Origin: Wagnerdoeblera intermedia | GTDB lineage: Bacteria; Pseudomonadota; Alphaproteobacteria; Rhodobacterales; Rhodobacteraceae | Length of the DNA: 64,000 bases | Assembly (NCBI RefSeq): GCF_042647465.1 | Contig: NZ_JBHRVN010000007.1 | Reading direction: 5' to 3' (one strand) | Position numbers and translations under genes: made by a program | Part shown: piece after piece, positions 43,184 to 51,653 of the stretch | How positions within the stretch are numbered: position 1 is the first letter of the stretch | Layout: each line of letters opens with the position of its first letter | The notes under the pieces: model-generated | What the model was told of the DNA's origin: nothing | Databases searched by the model: none | The model's input: only the letters and a program-made list of their open reading frames with translations

Positions 43184-43831
43184 ATGACGAGGGCAAATGG
43201 CGCAGCTTTGTCTGCGGCGAAGAAATATGACCTGCTGACGGCCCTCGGCGCATGGGGGCTGTCGCAGAACCGCACGGTGCAGCGACAGGTGCTGCGGCTG
43301 ATCTGTCTGATCACGGCCCATTACAACTGGCAGGAAGACCGCCTCAGCGTCAGTCAGGCCGTCATCGCCAAACTCTGGTCAGTGGATGTGCGCACGGTGA
43401 AGCGTGAGCTGGCGGCCTTTCGTGAAAAAGGCTGGCTTTATGAGAAGCGCCGCTCGCTGCGCGGACAGGCGGCCTGGCTTGGCCTTAATCTTGAGCGCAT
43501 TCTGGCGGATACGGAGGAGAGCAGGGAGGCCTTGGGCACCTCCGCTGCGCAGCGTCTGAGTAAAGCGGCTCCGGTCAAAGAACCCGCCGTCGAAGAGAAA
43601 ATCATCGCCTTTCCGCAGGCGGGTGACAGCCGTTGGGGGCGCATCGCCCGACGCCTTGCCGCGCAGGACCGGGCCCTCTGGCAGGCCTGGTTTGCAGGGC
43701 TGACCCCTGTGTGTGAGGAAGGTGATCTGATCCTGCGCGCGCCTTCGGGCTTTCACGCCAGCTATGTCCAGACGCATTATCTCAGACGTCTGGAACAGCT
43801 TTGGGGTGGTCCGGTCCGGCTGCAGGCCTGA
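43184..43831 (+). CDS. DnaA-like plasmid replication initiator
   Basis: 215 residues. The N-terminal half is a winged-helix-like domain (about 20-105; VLRLICLITAHYNW, VSQAVIAKLWSVDVRTVKREL). The C-terminal part (about 150-208) resembles domain I of chromosomal DnaA: RWGRIARRLAAQDRALWQAWF, then LILRAPSGFHASYVQTHYLRRLEQLW. This layout beside parAB identifies the DnaA-like replicon type described for Rhodobacterales. It has no AAA+ ATPase domain. It is divergent from parA over the origin candidate and ends 18 bp before the luxR-type gene, with a palindrome copy filling that gap. Confidence 0.8.
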   Translation: MTRANGAALSAAKKYDLLTALGAWGLSQNRTVQRQVLRLICLITAHYNWQEDRLSVSQAVIAKLWSVDVRTVKRELAAFREKGWLYEKRRSLRGQAAWLGLNLERILADTEESREALGTSAAQRLSKAAPVKEPAVEEKIIAFPQAGDSRWGRIARRLAAQDRALWQAWFAGLTPVCEEGDLILRAPSGFHASYVQTHYLRRLEQLWGGPVRLQA

Positions 43832-43832
43832 T

Positions 43833-43848
43833 CTTCCCCGTGGGGAAG
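43833..43848. repeat. Palindrome copy 9, behind the initiator gene
   Basis: CTTCCCCGTGGGGAAG fills positions 43833-43848 of the 18-bp gap (43832-43849) between the convergent stop codons of the initiator and the LuxR gene. It is the last copy seen on the right side. Confidence 0.75.
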
Positions 43849-43849
43849 A

Positions 43850-46327
43850 TCAGATGAGTTGGAGTTCGCGGGCCTTGAGGATCGCCTGAGAGCGCGATGT
43901 GACGGCCAGCTTCTCATGGATCTTCTTACGGTGGCTTTTAACCGTGCCTTCAGAGATCCCGAGCCGCCTTGCGATCTCTTTGGTAATCAATCCTTCAGCG
44001 ACCAGGGCGATGATCTCGCCCTCGCGCGGCGACAAAAGGCCGGCGCCGCTGACCGGGGCGACCTCTGCTTCCCGGGTCGTGGGCAGATCGGTGCTCAGAC
44101 GCTCAAGGATCGCCTGAGCATGCAGGCTTAAGCTGCGCCCGCCGCGGTGGCAGTGGCTGCGCACCGAAAGAAGCCAGGGCAGAGCCTCAGTGGAAAGCCT
44201 GCGGTTCGCACTCTGGCTGAGCAGGGGCAGCAGCTCTTCAGCGGCATTCAGCGCCGCGCTGTAGCGCCGCTGGCCAAGCTCTGAGCGGATGCGCAGGATC
44301 AGAGCGGCCATAAGCTCACGCTGATCGGCGGGGCGGGCGGACTGGCTGTCGAGAAGCTTCGCTGCCTCTCCCGCGCGGCCCGCGTCGAGGGCAAGGGTTG
44401 CCCCGTCCAGCGGGGAAGCGCCCTCGGGCAGAAGACCGCCGCAGTGAAGCGCGATGAGCCGGTCAAGGCAGAGCGTCAGCCGGGGCAGTTCGCTGTTGCA
44501 GGCAAAGCGGCGGGCCTCGCTGAGCAGAGGTCGCGCGGCATCGGGCCCTTCCGTTTCAGCAAGGATTCGCGCCAGTGCGCTCCAGCCTTCGGCATAGAGG
44601 CTGACATAGCCAAAGACGCCGGTTGCGGCCTGCATGGCGCGGCTGAGCAGCGCCCGGGCCGCTGTGGTCTCTCCGGCCTCGGCCAGGCAGATGCCGTGCC
44701 AGACTTCGGCGCTGACCACTTCATAGCCGCCGGGGGTGCACTGGCTTTCGGCAAGGGCGCGGGCGCGGGCCGCGGCCGCCAGGGCTTCGGGCAGGCTGCC
44801 GGTGGCAAGTTCGCAGCGGGCGAGATAGATCTCAAGGAAGATCATAGACTTGGAGAGCGGCGCCTGGGTTTGCAGCTGCCGGCCCAGGGTGATGGTGCGG
44901 CGCGCGCTGCGGAAGTCCCCTGCCTCCACCTCTGCCCAGGCGAGGACGGAGGCGATGGAAAGGGCCACGACCGGGTGACGGCCGAGGAAGTCCGCAAAGC
45001 TCTCGCGCAGATCGGCAATGAGCTGCGGCGGGATCGGGCGATCGGCGCCCGAGACGAAGACCATCTCAAGCATCAGCGCCCAGGCCCGGACCTCCGCGCG
45101 ATCGGCACTGCCGCGCAGTTCGGTGAAGTTATTGGTGCCGCGGCGGGCATGTTCAAAGAGCAGTTCCGCCTCCGCCAGGCGTCCTGTGCGGCTGCGGTGA
45201 TAGATCTGCGACAGAAACAGCAGCGGCAGATCGCGGGCGAGGTCGGTGCAGACCGGCAGATCGCGGGCGATATCGGGGCCGTCGCCCATATCGGTGGTGA
45301 TGCCGCCGGCCGCTTCGAGAAGCCTTGCGGCGCGGGCGCTGTCTTCCAGGTTCAGCGCGTGGCGGGCGAGTTCGGCGCGGTTGTCGCGGCTTTCCCACCA
45401 GGTCAGAAGCACGTCCTGGATCAGGGCGGCGCGGCGGGGGAGATGGCTTTGCAGCCGCTCCCGCAGGTGGCGGGCGAAGGCGGGCTGCAGGCGAAACTCC
45501 CCCGGCCCGCGCGAGAGGCGCTCGAGCAAAACGCCCTCGCGCAGCAGCGGCGCCAGCCCCTGCCATCCGGCCAGCGGCCCCTCGGGATGCGGGGGGAGGG
45601 CGTCGAGCAGGGAAGGGCAGAAGCGCCGCGTGAGCGAGAGATCCATCACCAGCCGCAGGGTGGCGGGATCGAGCCGCTCGCAGATTTCTTCTTCATACCA
45701 GGCCGAGAGGGCGGCGGGCAGCGGGGCTTCGGGATCGCTGAGCGGCGAGAGGTGGCGCAGCGCGGCGATCCCGCCGCCGCTCAGATCCAGAAGGCGGCGC
45801 AGGGCGGTGTCGCTGAGATCGGGGCCGAGCAGGGCGCGGGCCTCTGCCTCATCAAAGCGCAGATCGGCGGCTGTGATAACGGTGAGGTCCTGGCGCAGCC
45901 AGGCTTCGCGCAGGGCGGCGCTGCGCAGGCGCGGTTCTGCCAGGATGACGCGCTGTGTGGTGGCGGCGCGCAGCAGGGCCGGGGCGATGCGGGCAGCGAA
46001 AGTCTCCTCCTCAAGCGCGGCGGTGCCGTTGAGAAGCCACAGGCCGGGCGGGGCTTTGGGCGCGTCCGTCAGCGCTGAGAGAAGCCTCTGCGGGCAGGCG
46101 GTGTCGAGCCGGATGACGGGACGGTTCCGCGCGGCCGCCTCTGAGGCCAGGAGCGTGAGAAGGGTGCTCTTGCCGCATCCTGCCGGGGCCGCCAGAAGGG
46201 TCAGCCCGGTCGGCTTTTCCAAAAGCGGGCCGGTCAGCCGCGGGCGTGCGACGGGGGAGGCGGCCTCGCAGGCCGGGGTCGCGGGCAGGCCGGGGGTGGC
46301 TTTGAGAAAGGGGAAAGGGGTGTTCAT
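43850..46327 (-). CDS. MalT-like large LuxR-family transcriptional regulator
   Basis: 825 residues. The N-terminal STAND-type ATPase has Walker A APAGCGKST at 47-55, followed by a winged-helix region. A long helical TPR-like sensor region spans about 330-740. A C-terminal LuxR/GerE HTH closes the protein (about 765-820: LSPREGEIIALVAEGLITKEIARRLGISEGTVKSHRKKIHEKL). MalT-type proteins oligomerise on ligand and ATP binding to activate promoters; the ligand here is unknown. The start codon lies 3 bp after the stop of the gene for the cysteine-module protein, so the two form one transcription unit. Confidence 0.9.
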   Translation of the reverse strand: MNTPFPFLKATPGLPATPACEAASPVARPRLTGPLLEKPTGLTLLAAPAGCGKSTLLTLLASEAAARNRPVIRLDTACPQRLLSALTDAPKAPPGLWLLNGTAALEEETFAARIAPALLRAATTQRVILAEPRLRSAALREAWLRQDLTVITAADLRFDEAEARALLGPDLSDTALRRLLDLSGGGIAALRHLSPLSDPEAPLPAALSAWYEEEICERLDPATLRLVMDLSLTRRFCPSLLDALPPHPEGPLAGWQGLAPLLREGVLLERLSRGPGEFRLQPAFARHLRERLQSHLPRRAALIQDVLLTWWESRDNRAELARHALNLEDSARAARLLEAAGGITTDMGDGPDIARDLPVCTDLARDLPLLFLSQIYHRSRTGRLAEAELLFEHARRGTNNFTELRGSADRAEVRAWALMLEMVFVSGADRPIPPQLIADLRESFADFLGRHPVVALSIASVLAWAEVEAGDFRSARRTITLGRQLQTQAPLSKSMIFLEIYLARCELATGSLPEALAAAARARALAESQCTPGGYEVVSAEVWHGICLAEAGETTAARALLSRAMQAATGVFGYVSLYAEGWSALARILAETEGPDAARPLLSEARRFACNSELPRLTLCLDRLIALHCGGLLPEGASPLDGATLALDAGRAGEAAKLLDSQSARPADQRELMAALILRIRSELGQRRYSAALNAAEELLPLLSQSANRRLSTEALPWLLSVRSHCHRGGRSLSLHAQAILERLSTDLPTTREAEVAPVSGAGLLSPREGEIIALVAEGLITKEIARRLGISEGTVKSHRKKIHEKLAVTSRSQAILKARELQLI

Positions 46328-46330
46328 GGG

Positions 46331-47266
46331 TTATCCCCGCCATAAAATGCGCTGACAGTCCGAGACGGCGCGCAGAACCGCTGACCGGTCCTCGCGGCCC
46401 CGGGCATCGGGTTCGCGCGGCACAGCGCCGGAGGCGGCGCAGGTGCACAGATCATCGATGCTCAGACCCGAGCCTTCGAGCCAGCGGGTCAGCTCCCGAC
46501 GCTCCGGCCCTCCGGGCGGGCCGTCTTTGAGGGCCGCTTCACAGAGGGCCCGGGCCTCATCGCTGTGGGCGGGCAGATCGGTGATGGCGAGCGGGTGGCG
46601 CAGGCAGTGGGTCATGGAGATGCCGAGGTAGCGCGAAAAAGCCTCGCCATCCGTGCTTTCCGTCTTCACCGCACGGGAGAGGGCGCGGTAATTTCCGACC
46701 ATCTGATCGGTTGTGCAGGCGCAGAACATCTCGCGGCTGCGGCCCGCCTGGCGCAGAGCTTCGGTGAAATGGGTCGGGGTGACGCCCCAGGCAGGGGTCC
46801 CGCCGTCAAGCGCCAGTTCACACATTGCCGGGATCACGAAGGGATAGTCGCCCGGGCCCTCATCGGGGTCACCTGCCGCAGCGGCGCGCCCCGGGGGTGT
46901 CCCGCCTTCTGCAAGGCAGGGTGTCAGGTGATCGGCGATCACATCGTCGAGCAGCGCATGGGTTGAGAAATTCACCGCAAGTTCCGCCAGCAGACCGCTG
47001 AGCACCGAAGGCGGCGCCTGTGAGAGGCTTTGCCCGGTGCAGCCGCAGACCTGGTCCCGCGCCGCAGCGCCGCCTGCCGCGCGGCGCAGAGGTGCGGCTG
47101 CAACGGAGGGCAACCCGCCGTCGAAGGCGACTTCGCAGAGGCTTTGTCCAAGCCGCGCAAGGCTTTGCGCGCTCTCAGACCCGCCGAAGGCCACCGGTGC
47201 CGGAAGCAGAAGAGGCAGACTGAGCAGCAGGCCGCAGAGCTTACGTTCCACTGGGAGAAAGATCAT
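46331..47266 (-). CDS. Secreted protein with three 4-cysteine modules, unknown function
   Basis: 311 residues from the ATG at 47264-47266, which gives a clean signal peptide (about 1-28, ending APVAFG); a longer frame exists to 47326. The mature part has 12 cysteines in three equal sets of one C, a CxC pair and one C: C44, C74/C76, C117; C149, C182/C184, C221; C242, C274/C276, C304. Each set opens with a CExA..DG-like motif (CEVAFDGG, CELALDGG, CEAALKDG) and the CxC reads CGC, CAC or CTC. The spacing from first Cys to CxC is 30-33 residues. I do not recognise the family. It is followed 3 bp later by the MalT-like regulator. Confidence 0.7.
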   Translation of the reverse strand: MIFLPVERKLCGLLLSLPLLLPAPVAFGGSESAQSLARLGQSLCEVAFDGGLPSVAAAPLRRAAGGAAARDQVCGCTGQSLSQAPPSVLSGLLAELAVNFSTHALLDDVIADHLTPCLAEGGTPPGRAAAAGDPDEGPGDYPFVIPAMCELALDGGTPAWGVTPTHFTEALRQAGRSREMFCACTTDQMVGNYRALSRAVKTESTDGEAFSRYLGISMTHCLRHPLAITDLPAHSDEARALCEAALKDGPPGGPERRELTRWLEGSGLSIDDLCTCAASGAVPREPDARGREDRSAVLRAVSDCQRILWRG

Positions 47267-47846
47267 GACGCGAACAACCGGAGAGAAAGAATGTTCGCAA
47301 TCTAGAGGGTGACTATACTTTCGCATAGTCCCCGTAAGGGGGGAGTTTCAAAAAAGGCGCGTTTCACGAAACTTTCCGCCACCCAGAGGCGAGAACAGCA
47401 AATGCAGCGTATTGGGGGGCGAGGCTCCGCCCGGATCGCCGCCGGTGATGGCCCGTGTGGCGCGGATAACGCCGGAATGGGCGACAAAGACGGTCAGATG
47501 CCGCCTCGGGCTGCGCGACAGACAGTCTGAGAGGGCAGCCGCAACCCGCGCCTGCAGATCAGGCCAGCTTTCGCCATTGGGCGGTGTCGCCTCGCGCGGG
47601 GTCTGCAGATGCACGGGCTGCCCCTCAAGATCGCCCCAGGAGCGCTCGCGCAGACCCTCATGCAGGGTGATATCCTCTTCAGGAAAGGCCAGGCTCGCCG
47701 TTTGATGGGCGCGCTTTTGTGGCGAGGCAAAGACGTAACGCGGCTCGGACCAGGGCAGCGCGGCCAGCGCCTCTGCGGCGCTGCGACCGGCTTCGGTCAG
47801 CTGCGCCTCAAGGCGTCCGGCGATGATGCCGTCGCGGTTTGCCCGT

Positions 47847-49242
47847 GAGCTATGCTTGGAAATGGGTGACGGGGTCTGAAAGGGCGGCGTATCGTGGCGG
47901 GTGTCGAAGCCTGCCAGAACTTCCCAAAGGAACGATACGCCATGAAGAAGACTACAGACATCATCGCCTTTCGTCAGCCGGAATCTGTGGATGATCCTCT
48001 GACCGAGATCGCGCGCGAGGGGGCGCGCCGAATGCTGGCTGCCGCGCTGCGGGCCGAGGCCGACGCCTTCGTCGCGCAGTATGCCGAAGAGACCCTGCCG
48101 GATGGTCGCCAGCGGGTTGTCCGACACGGCTACGGTCCGGAGCGTAGCATCCTGACCGGGATCGGGGCGCTCGACGTGCAGCGCCCGAAGGTGCGCGACC
48201 GTGCCCCCGATGTGCCGGCCGAGAAGAAAATCCGCTTCAGCTCTGCGATCGTGCCGAAATGGGCGCGGCGCTCAAGAAGCCTCGATGCTCTCCTGCCGGT
48301 CCTCTACCTGCGTGGCATCTCGATGGGAAATTTCCAGGAGGCGCTGGCCGCCATCCTGGGGAAGGACGCGCCCAACCTGTCGCCGGATGTGGTCTCGCGC
48401 CTGACCGGGGAGTGGCAGCAGGAATACGACCGTTGGCAGCGCCGCGATCTCTCGGCCCGGCGGTATGTCTACATCTGGGCGGACGGTGTCTACCTGCAGG
48501 CTCGGATGGAGCCGCAGGCCGAGTGCATGCTGGTCATTCTTGGGGCCACGCCCGAGGGGAAGAAGGAACTCGTCGGCTTCCAGGTCGGCTTGCGCGAGAG
48601 CGCGCAGAGCTGGCGTGAACTGCTGATCGACATCAAGGCGCGCGGCCTCGCGGTTCCGCCTGAGATTGCCGTGGTGACGGAGCAATGGGGTTCTGGAAGG
48701 CGCTCGACGAGGTCTTCCCTGGCACACGCCATCAAAGATGTTGGGTCCACAAAATCGCCAACGTGCTCAACAAATTCCCGAAATCCATGCAGCCGGCGGT
48801 GAAGGCCGACCTGCGCGAGATCTGGCAGGCTGAAACCCGCGCCGTGGCGCAAACCGCGATGAATGTCTTCGCCGAGAAATACGGCGCCAAATACGAAAAG
48901 GCAGTGACCTGCCTGACCAAGGACAGCGTGGCGCTGCTCTCCTTCTACGACTTCCCGGCCGATCACTGGGATCACCTGCGCACGGGAAACCCGATCGAGA
49001 GTGTCTTCGCCACCGTTCGGCACAGGACTGTCCGAACCAAGGGTGCGCTGTCGCAGAAGACGGCGAAGCTCATGGTCTTCAAGCTCGTTCAGGCTGCCGC
49101 CAAGACATGGCGCCGCCTGAAGGGCGCGAACCAGTTGCCTTTGCTCATCGAAGGCGTCACATTCACCGACGGCGTAGCCACCAGCGGCGCCGAAAATCGC
49201 GCCGCTTGATCAGGCCGTATCACCCAAAATCCCGTATAGCTC
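47847..49242 (+). mobile_element. IS256-family insertion sequence
   Basis: 1,396 bp. Both ends read inward as GAGCTAT followed by an imperfect repeat of about 33 bp (shared GAGCTAT, TGGGTGA and CTGA blocks). It is flanked by a perfect 9-bp target duplication TTTGCCCGT at 47838-47846 and 49243-49251. The element disrupts a histidine phosphatase gene. Its transposase gene carries a one-base frameshift. Confidence 0.9.
47942..49209 (+). pseudogene. IS256-family (Mutator-type) transposase, frameshifted
   Basis: The ATG at 47942 follows AAAGGAA. The first frame runs to 48802 and includes the HTH region and first catalytic Asp (YIWADGVYLQ). Homology then continues in another frame from about 48685 (MGFWKALDEVFPGTRHQRCWVHK) to 49209, including the catalytic Glu in RTGNPIESVFATVRHR. 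The family normally reads ...AVGDGAMGFW at the join; here the text is GTGGTGACGG near 48671-48680, consistent with loss of one G, which also removes the second catalytic Asp from the frame. Confidence 0.88.
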
Positions 49243-49373
49243 TTTGCCCGTGGCGGATGAGCACAAAGGGGCGGTCAATGGTAATCTGATACATAGTCAC
49301 AAGTCCGTTTCCTGGGCCGGACTTAGTGATTTGGGGCTGGCAATAACAGTAAGGAATGCCAACCCCCGGTTGG

Positions 49374-50930
49374 TCAGGCCGAGGCGAAATGAGCCTCATG
49401 GTGGAGCCGCAATTCCCGCTTGAGAATTTTTCCGGCGGTATTGCGCGGCAGATCCTCGAGCCAGATCACCGCCTTTGGCAGTTTAAAGGGCGCAAGCCCC
49501 GCTTTTGCATGGGCCATGATCGCCGCCTCATCGCGGGGTTCTCCGGGGCGCAGCACGACAAAGGCCACCACGGCTTCGATCCATTTGGGGTGCGGCAGGC
49601 CGACTACGGCCACCTCTTTCACCGAAGGATGGGTAAAGATCACCTCCTCCACCTCGCGCGAGGCGACCACGGTGCCGCCGGTCTTGATGATGTCTTTCAC
49701 CCGATCGACGATGGTAAGATAGCCCTCTTCATCCATCACGCCGACATCGCCTGAGTGAAACCAGCCGCCGGTGAAGGCCTCGGCGGTGGCTTCGGGCGCG
49801 GCCCAATAGCCCGTGAGAAGCTGCGGCGAACGGTGGATGATCTCACCTTGGGTGCCGGGGGGCACATCCTGCATCTGCTCATCGACGAGGCGCGTTTCAA
49901 CATTGAAGATCGGCTTGCCGGCGGAGGCGGGGTGGGCGTCATGCTCTTCGGGGCGCAGCACGGTGGCGAGGGGGCCGATTTCCGACTGCCCGTAGCAGTT
50001 ATAGGGCTGAGCGGTGGGCAGGCGGGCGCGCAACTCCTGCAGCACCGGAACCGGCATGATGGAGGCGCCGTAATAGACAAACTTCAGCGACGTAAGATCC
50101 CGGCGGTCAAAATCGGGGCTGCGCAGCAGTGAGATCCAGACCGTGGGCGGGGCGAAGAAAGAGGTGATCTGCTCCTCCTCAATCAGCCTCAGGCAGGTTT
50201 CAGGCTGCGGTGTGGCGATAAGGCGGGAATGCGCCCCCATCAAAAGCTGCGGCATGACAAAGACATGCATCTGCGCCGAGTGATAAAGCGGCAGGGCGGC
50301 GAGGGCGCGGTCTTCGCGGCTGAAATCAAGCTCAATGATCGAGCTGGTATATTCGGCCAGCAGCGCCCGGTGGGTCATCATCGCGCCCTTGGGCGCGGCG
50401 GTGGTGCCGGAGGTGTAAAGAAGCTGCGCCAGATCGTCGTCACAAAGATCGGGGCAGAGGTCCCGGGGCGGCTGTGTGGCGCTTTGGGCGATGGGCAGGA
50501 GCTCCTGCAGCGGGCCGCTCAGATGCAGAGCGGGCAGGGCGGGGAGCACGGATTTCGCCTTATCCGCCAGTGCCTCATCCCAATAAAGCGCCGAGGCGCC
50601 GGAGTTGGAGAGGATATATTCCAGCTCGCGCCCGACGAGGCCGTAGTTGATCGGCACATGCACAAAGCCCGCGCGGGTGCAGGCGAGCCAGAGCAGAAAG
50701 AAGGCGTCGGAATTGGTGCCATAGGCGGCCACGCGGTCGCCCTTTTTCAGCCCCGCCTCTTGCAGCGAAAGGGCGATGCGGCTTGCGGCGTCATAAAGGC
50801 CGCTGAAGCTCCAGCTGCGGTCGAGATAGCTCAGCGCGGTCTGCGACCCGAAACGGCGGGCGGCGCGGGACAAGGCGTCATTGATGGTATTGCGGCCGGC
50901 GCGGCGGCCTGCGGTCTCAGTGGTGGTCAT
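49374..50930 (-). CDS. Acyl-CoA synthetase (AMP-binding, FadD-like)
   Basis: 518 residues from the ATG at 50928-50930 behind GGGGAGAGAG; an upstream in-frame start at 50999 has no site. ANL-superfamily motifs are complete: the phosphate loop YTSGTTAAPKGAMMTH, YGQSEIGPLA, the GGWFHSGDVG block with VDRVKDIIKTGG, and the C-terminal catalytic Lys in PRNTAGKILKREL. The enzyme activates a carboxylic acid with ATP and couples it to CoA; chain length cannot be judged. An imperfect stem (GGGGCTGGCA with TGCCAACCCC, about 49334-49368) behind it may be its terminator. Confidence 0.9.
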   Translation of the reverse strand: MTTTETAGRRAGRNTINDALSRAARRFGSQTALSYLDRSWSFSGLYDAASRIALSLQEAGLKKGDRVAAYGTNSDAFFLLWLACTRAGFVHVPINYGLVGRELEYILSNSGASALYWDEALADKAKSVLPALPALHLSGPLQELLPIAQSATQPPRDLCPDLCDDDLAQLLYTSGTTAAPKGAMMTHRALLAEYTSSIIELDFSREDRALAALPLYHSAQMHVFVMPQLLMGAHSRLIATPQPETCLRLIEEEQITSFFAPPTVWISLLRSPDFDRRDLTSLKFVYYGASIMPVPVLQELRARLPTAQPYNCYGQSEIGPLATVLRPEEHDAHPASAGKPIFNVETRLVDEQMQDVPPGTQGEIIHRSPQLLTGYWAAPEATAEAFTGGWFHSGDVGVMDEEGYLTIVDRVKDIIKTGGTVVASREVEEVIFTHPSVKEVAVVGLPHPKWIEAVVAFVVLRPGEPRDEAAIMAHAKAGLAPFKLPKAVIWLEDLPRNTAGKILKRELRLHHEAHFASA

Positions 50931-51017
50931 CTCTCTCCCCCCGGACGCGTGGTGATGCGCCCTCCGGGGGAAGAGTGTCACGGCCTGCCGCGCTGGCAAG
51001 TGAGACGTGGCGGCAGA

Positions 51018-51629
51018 TCAGCCGCCGAAACCGCCGCCACCCGAGGAGGTGCGCCCGCCCGAGGTGGTGGAATTGCCAAAGCCACCGGTCGAGCGCACGG
51101 TAGCGCTGCTCATCGGGGCTTTGCCAAGGGTGGTGGGCTGGGCTTTAAAAGCCTGGGGGCCGACTTTGGCGGTGCCGGAACCGGCAGCCACTTTCGTCGA
51201 GCCGTCGGCCGTCTGAAGACCGCCGCCCGCGCCCGGATACATCGGCACCGAGCGCGCATTGGCCGCCCCCGCGGCCGCACCGCCGCCGAGCTTCGACATC
51301 AGCGAGCCCATCATATAGCCCATCAGGATCGGCATGAAGATCGAGCCGCCGCCCGAAGAGTTATCGGCCACGCAGTTGCCCGCGCCATGCTGCTCTTCGC
51401 AGACGGCAACGGCGTCATAGCGCGGGGCGGTCGCCTGATGCTCGGCATTGGCCTGATCGATCGCGGCTTTGCACTCCTCGGGCGTCGCGCCCGGGATCGA
51501 GGTGGTGCATTCCGAGGCCGAAGAGATCATCGGAACCTCCAGAACCTCTTCCTGGCAGGCCGCCAGCGTGAAGGCGGTCAGGCCGATCAGGCCGATGGTG
51601 GCGGGACGGGTCAGGCGGTTGCGTTTCAT
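51018..51629 (-). CDS. ygiB: DUF1190 (YgiB-like) putative lipoprotein
   Basis: 203 residues. A signal sequence with the lipobox LAAC places the acylated Cys at C25. A conserved region follows (about 30-110; SASECTTSIPGATPEECKAAIDQANAEH, YDAVAVCEEQHGAGNC) with four cysteines, then a long low-complexity Gly/Ser/Thr tail. DUF1190 proteins are encoded beside a glutathionylspermidine-synthase-like protein, as in E. coli ygiB-ygiC, and the same pair occurs here with a 24-bp gap. The function of the pair is unclear. Confidence 0.82.
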   Translation of the reverse strand: MKRNRLTRPATIGLIGLTAFTLAACQEEVLEVPMISSASECTTSIPGATPEECKAAIDQANAEHQATAPRYDAVAVCEEQHGAGNCVADNSSGGGSIFMPILMGYMMGSLMSKLGGGAAAGAANARSVPMYPGAGGGLQTADGSTKVAAGSGTAKVGPQAFKAQPTTLGKAPMSSATVRSTGGFGNSTTSGGRTSSGGGGFGG

Positions 51630-51653
51630 CTCTACTCTCCTCAGGCGGTGAGA

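Larger units (their letters stand above)
47348..49294 (-). pseudogene. Histidine phosphatase (phosphoglycerate mutase-like) gene split by an IS256-family element
   Basis: The 5' part (49243-49294) encodes MYQITIDRPFVLIRHGQ with the catalytic RHG motif. The 3' part (47348-47846) resumes with RANRDGIIAGRLEAQLTEAGR and has the second catalytic block FVAHSGVIRATRAI. Between them sits a 1,396-bp insertion flanked by the 9-bp duplication TTTGCCCGT. Joining the two parts over one duplication copy leaves the frame out by one, and about 10 bases appear to be missing between two CAAACC-like segments, so the gene may have been broken before the insertion. The family dephosphorylates small molecules or proteins through a phosphohistidine. 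Confidence 0.8.

Noticed and set aside
44444..46078. 544-codon frame opposite the MalT-like regulator
   Set aside because: Antisense shadow; no domain, and the regulator frame has Walker and HTH motifs in place.
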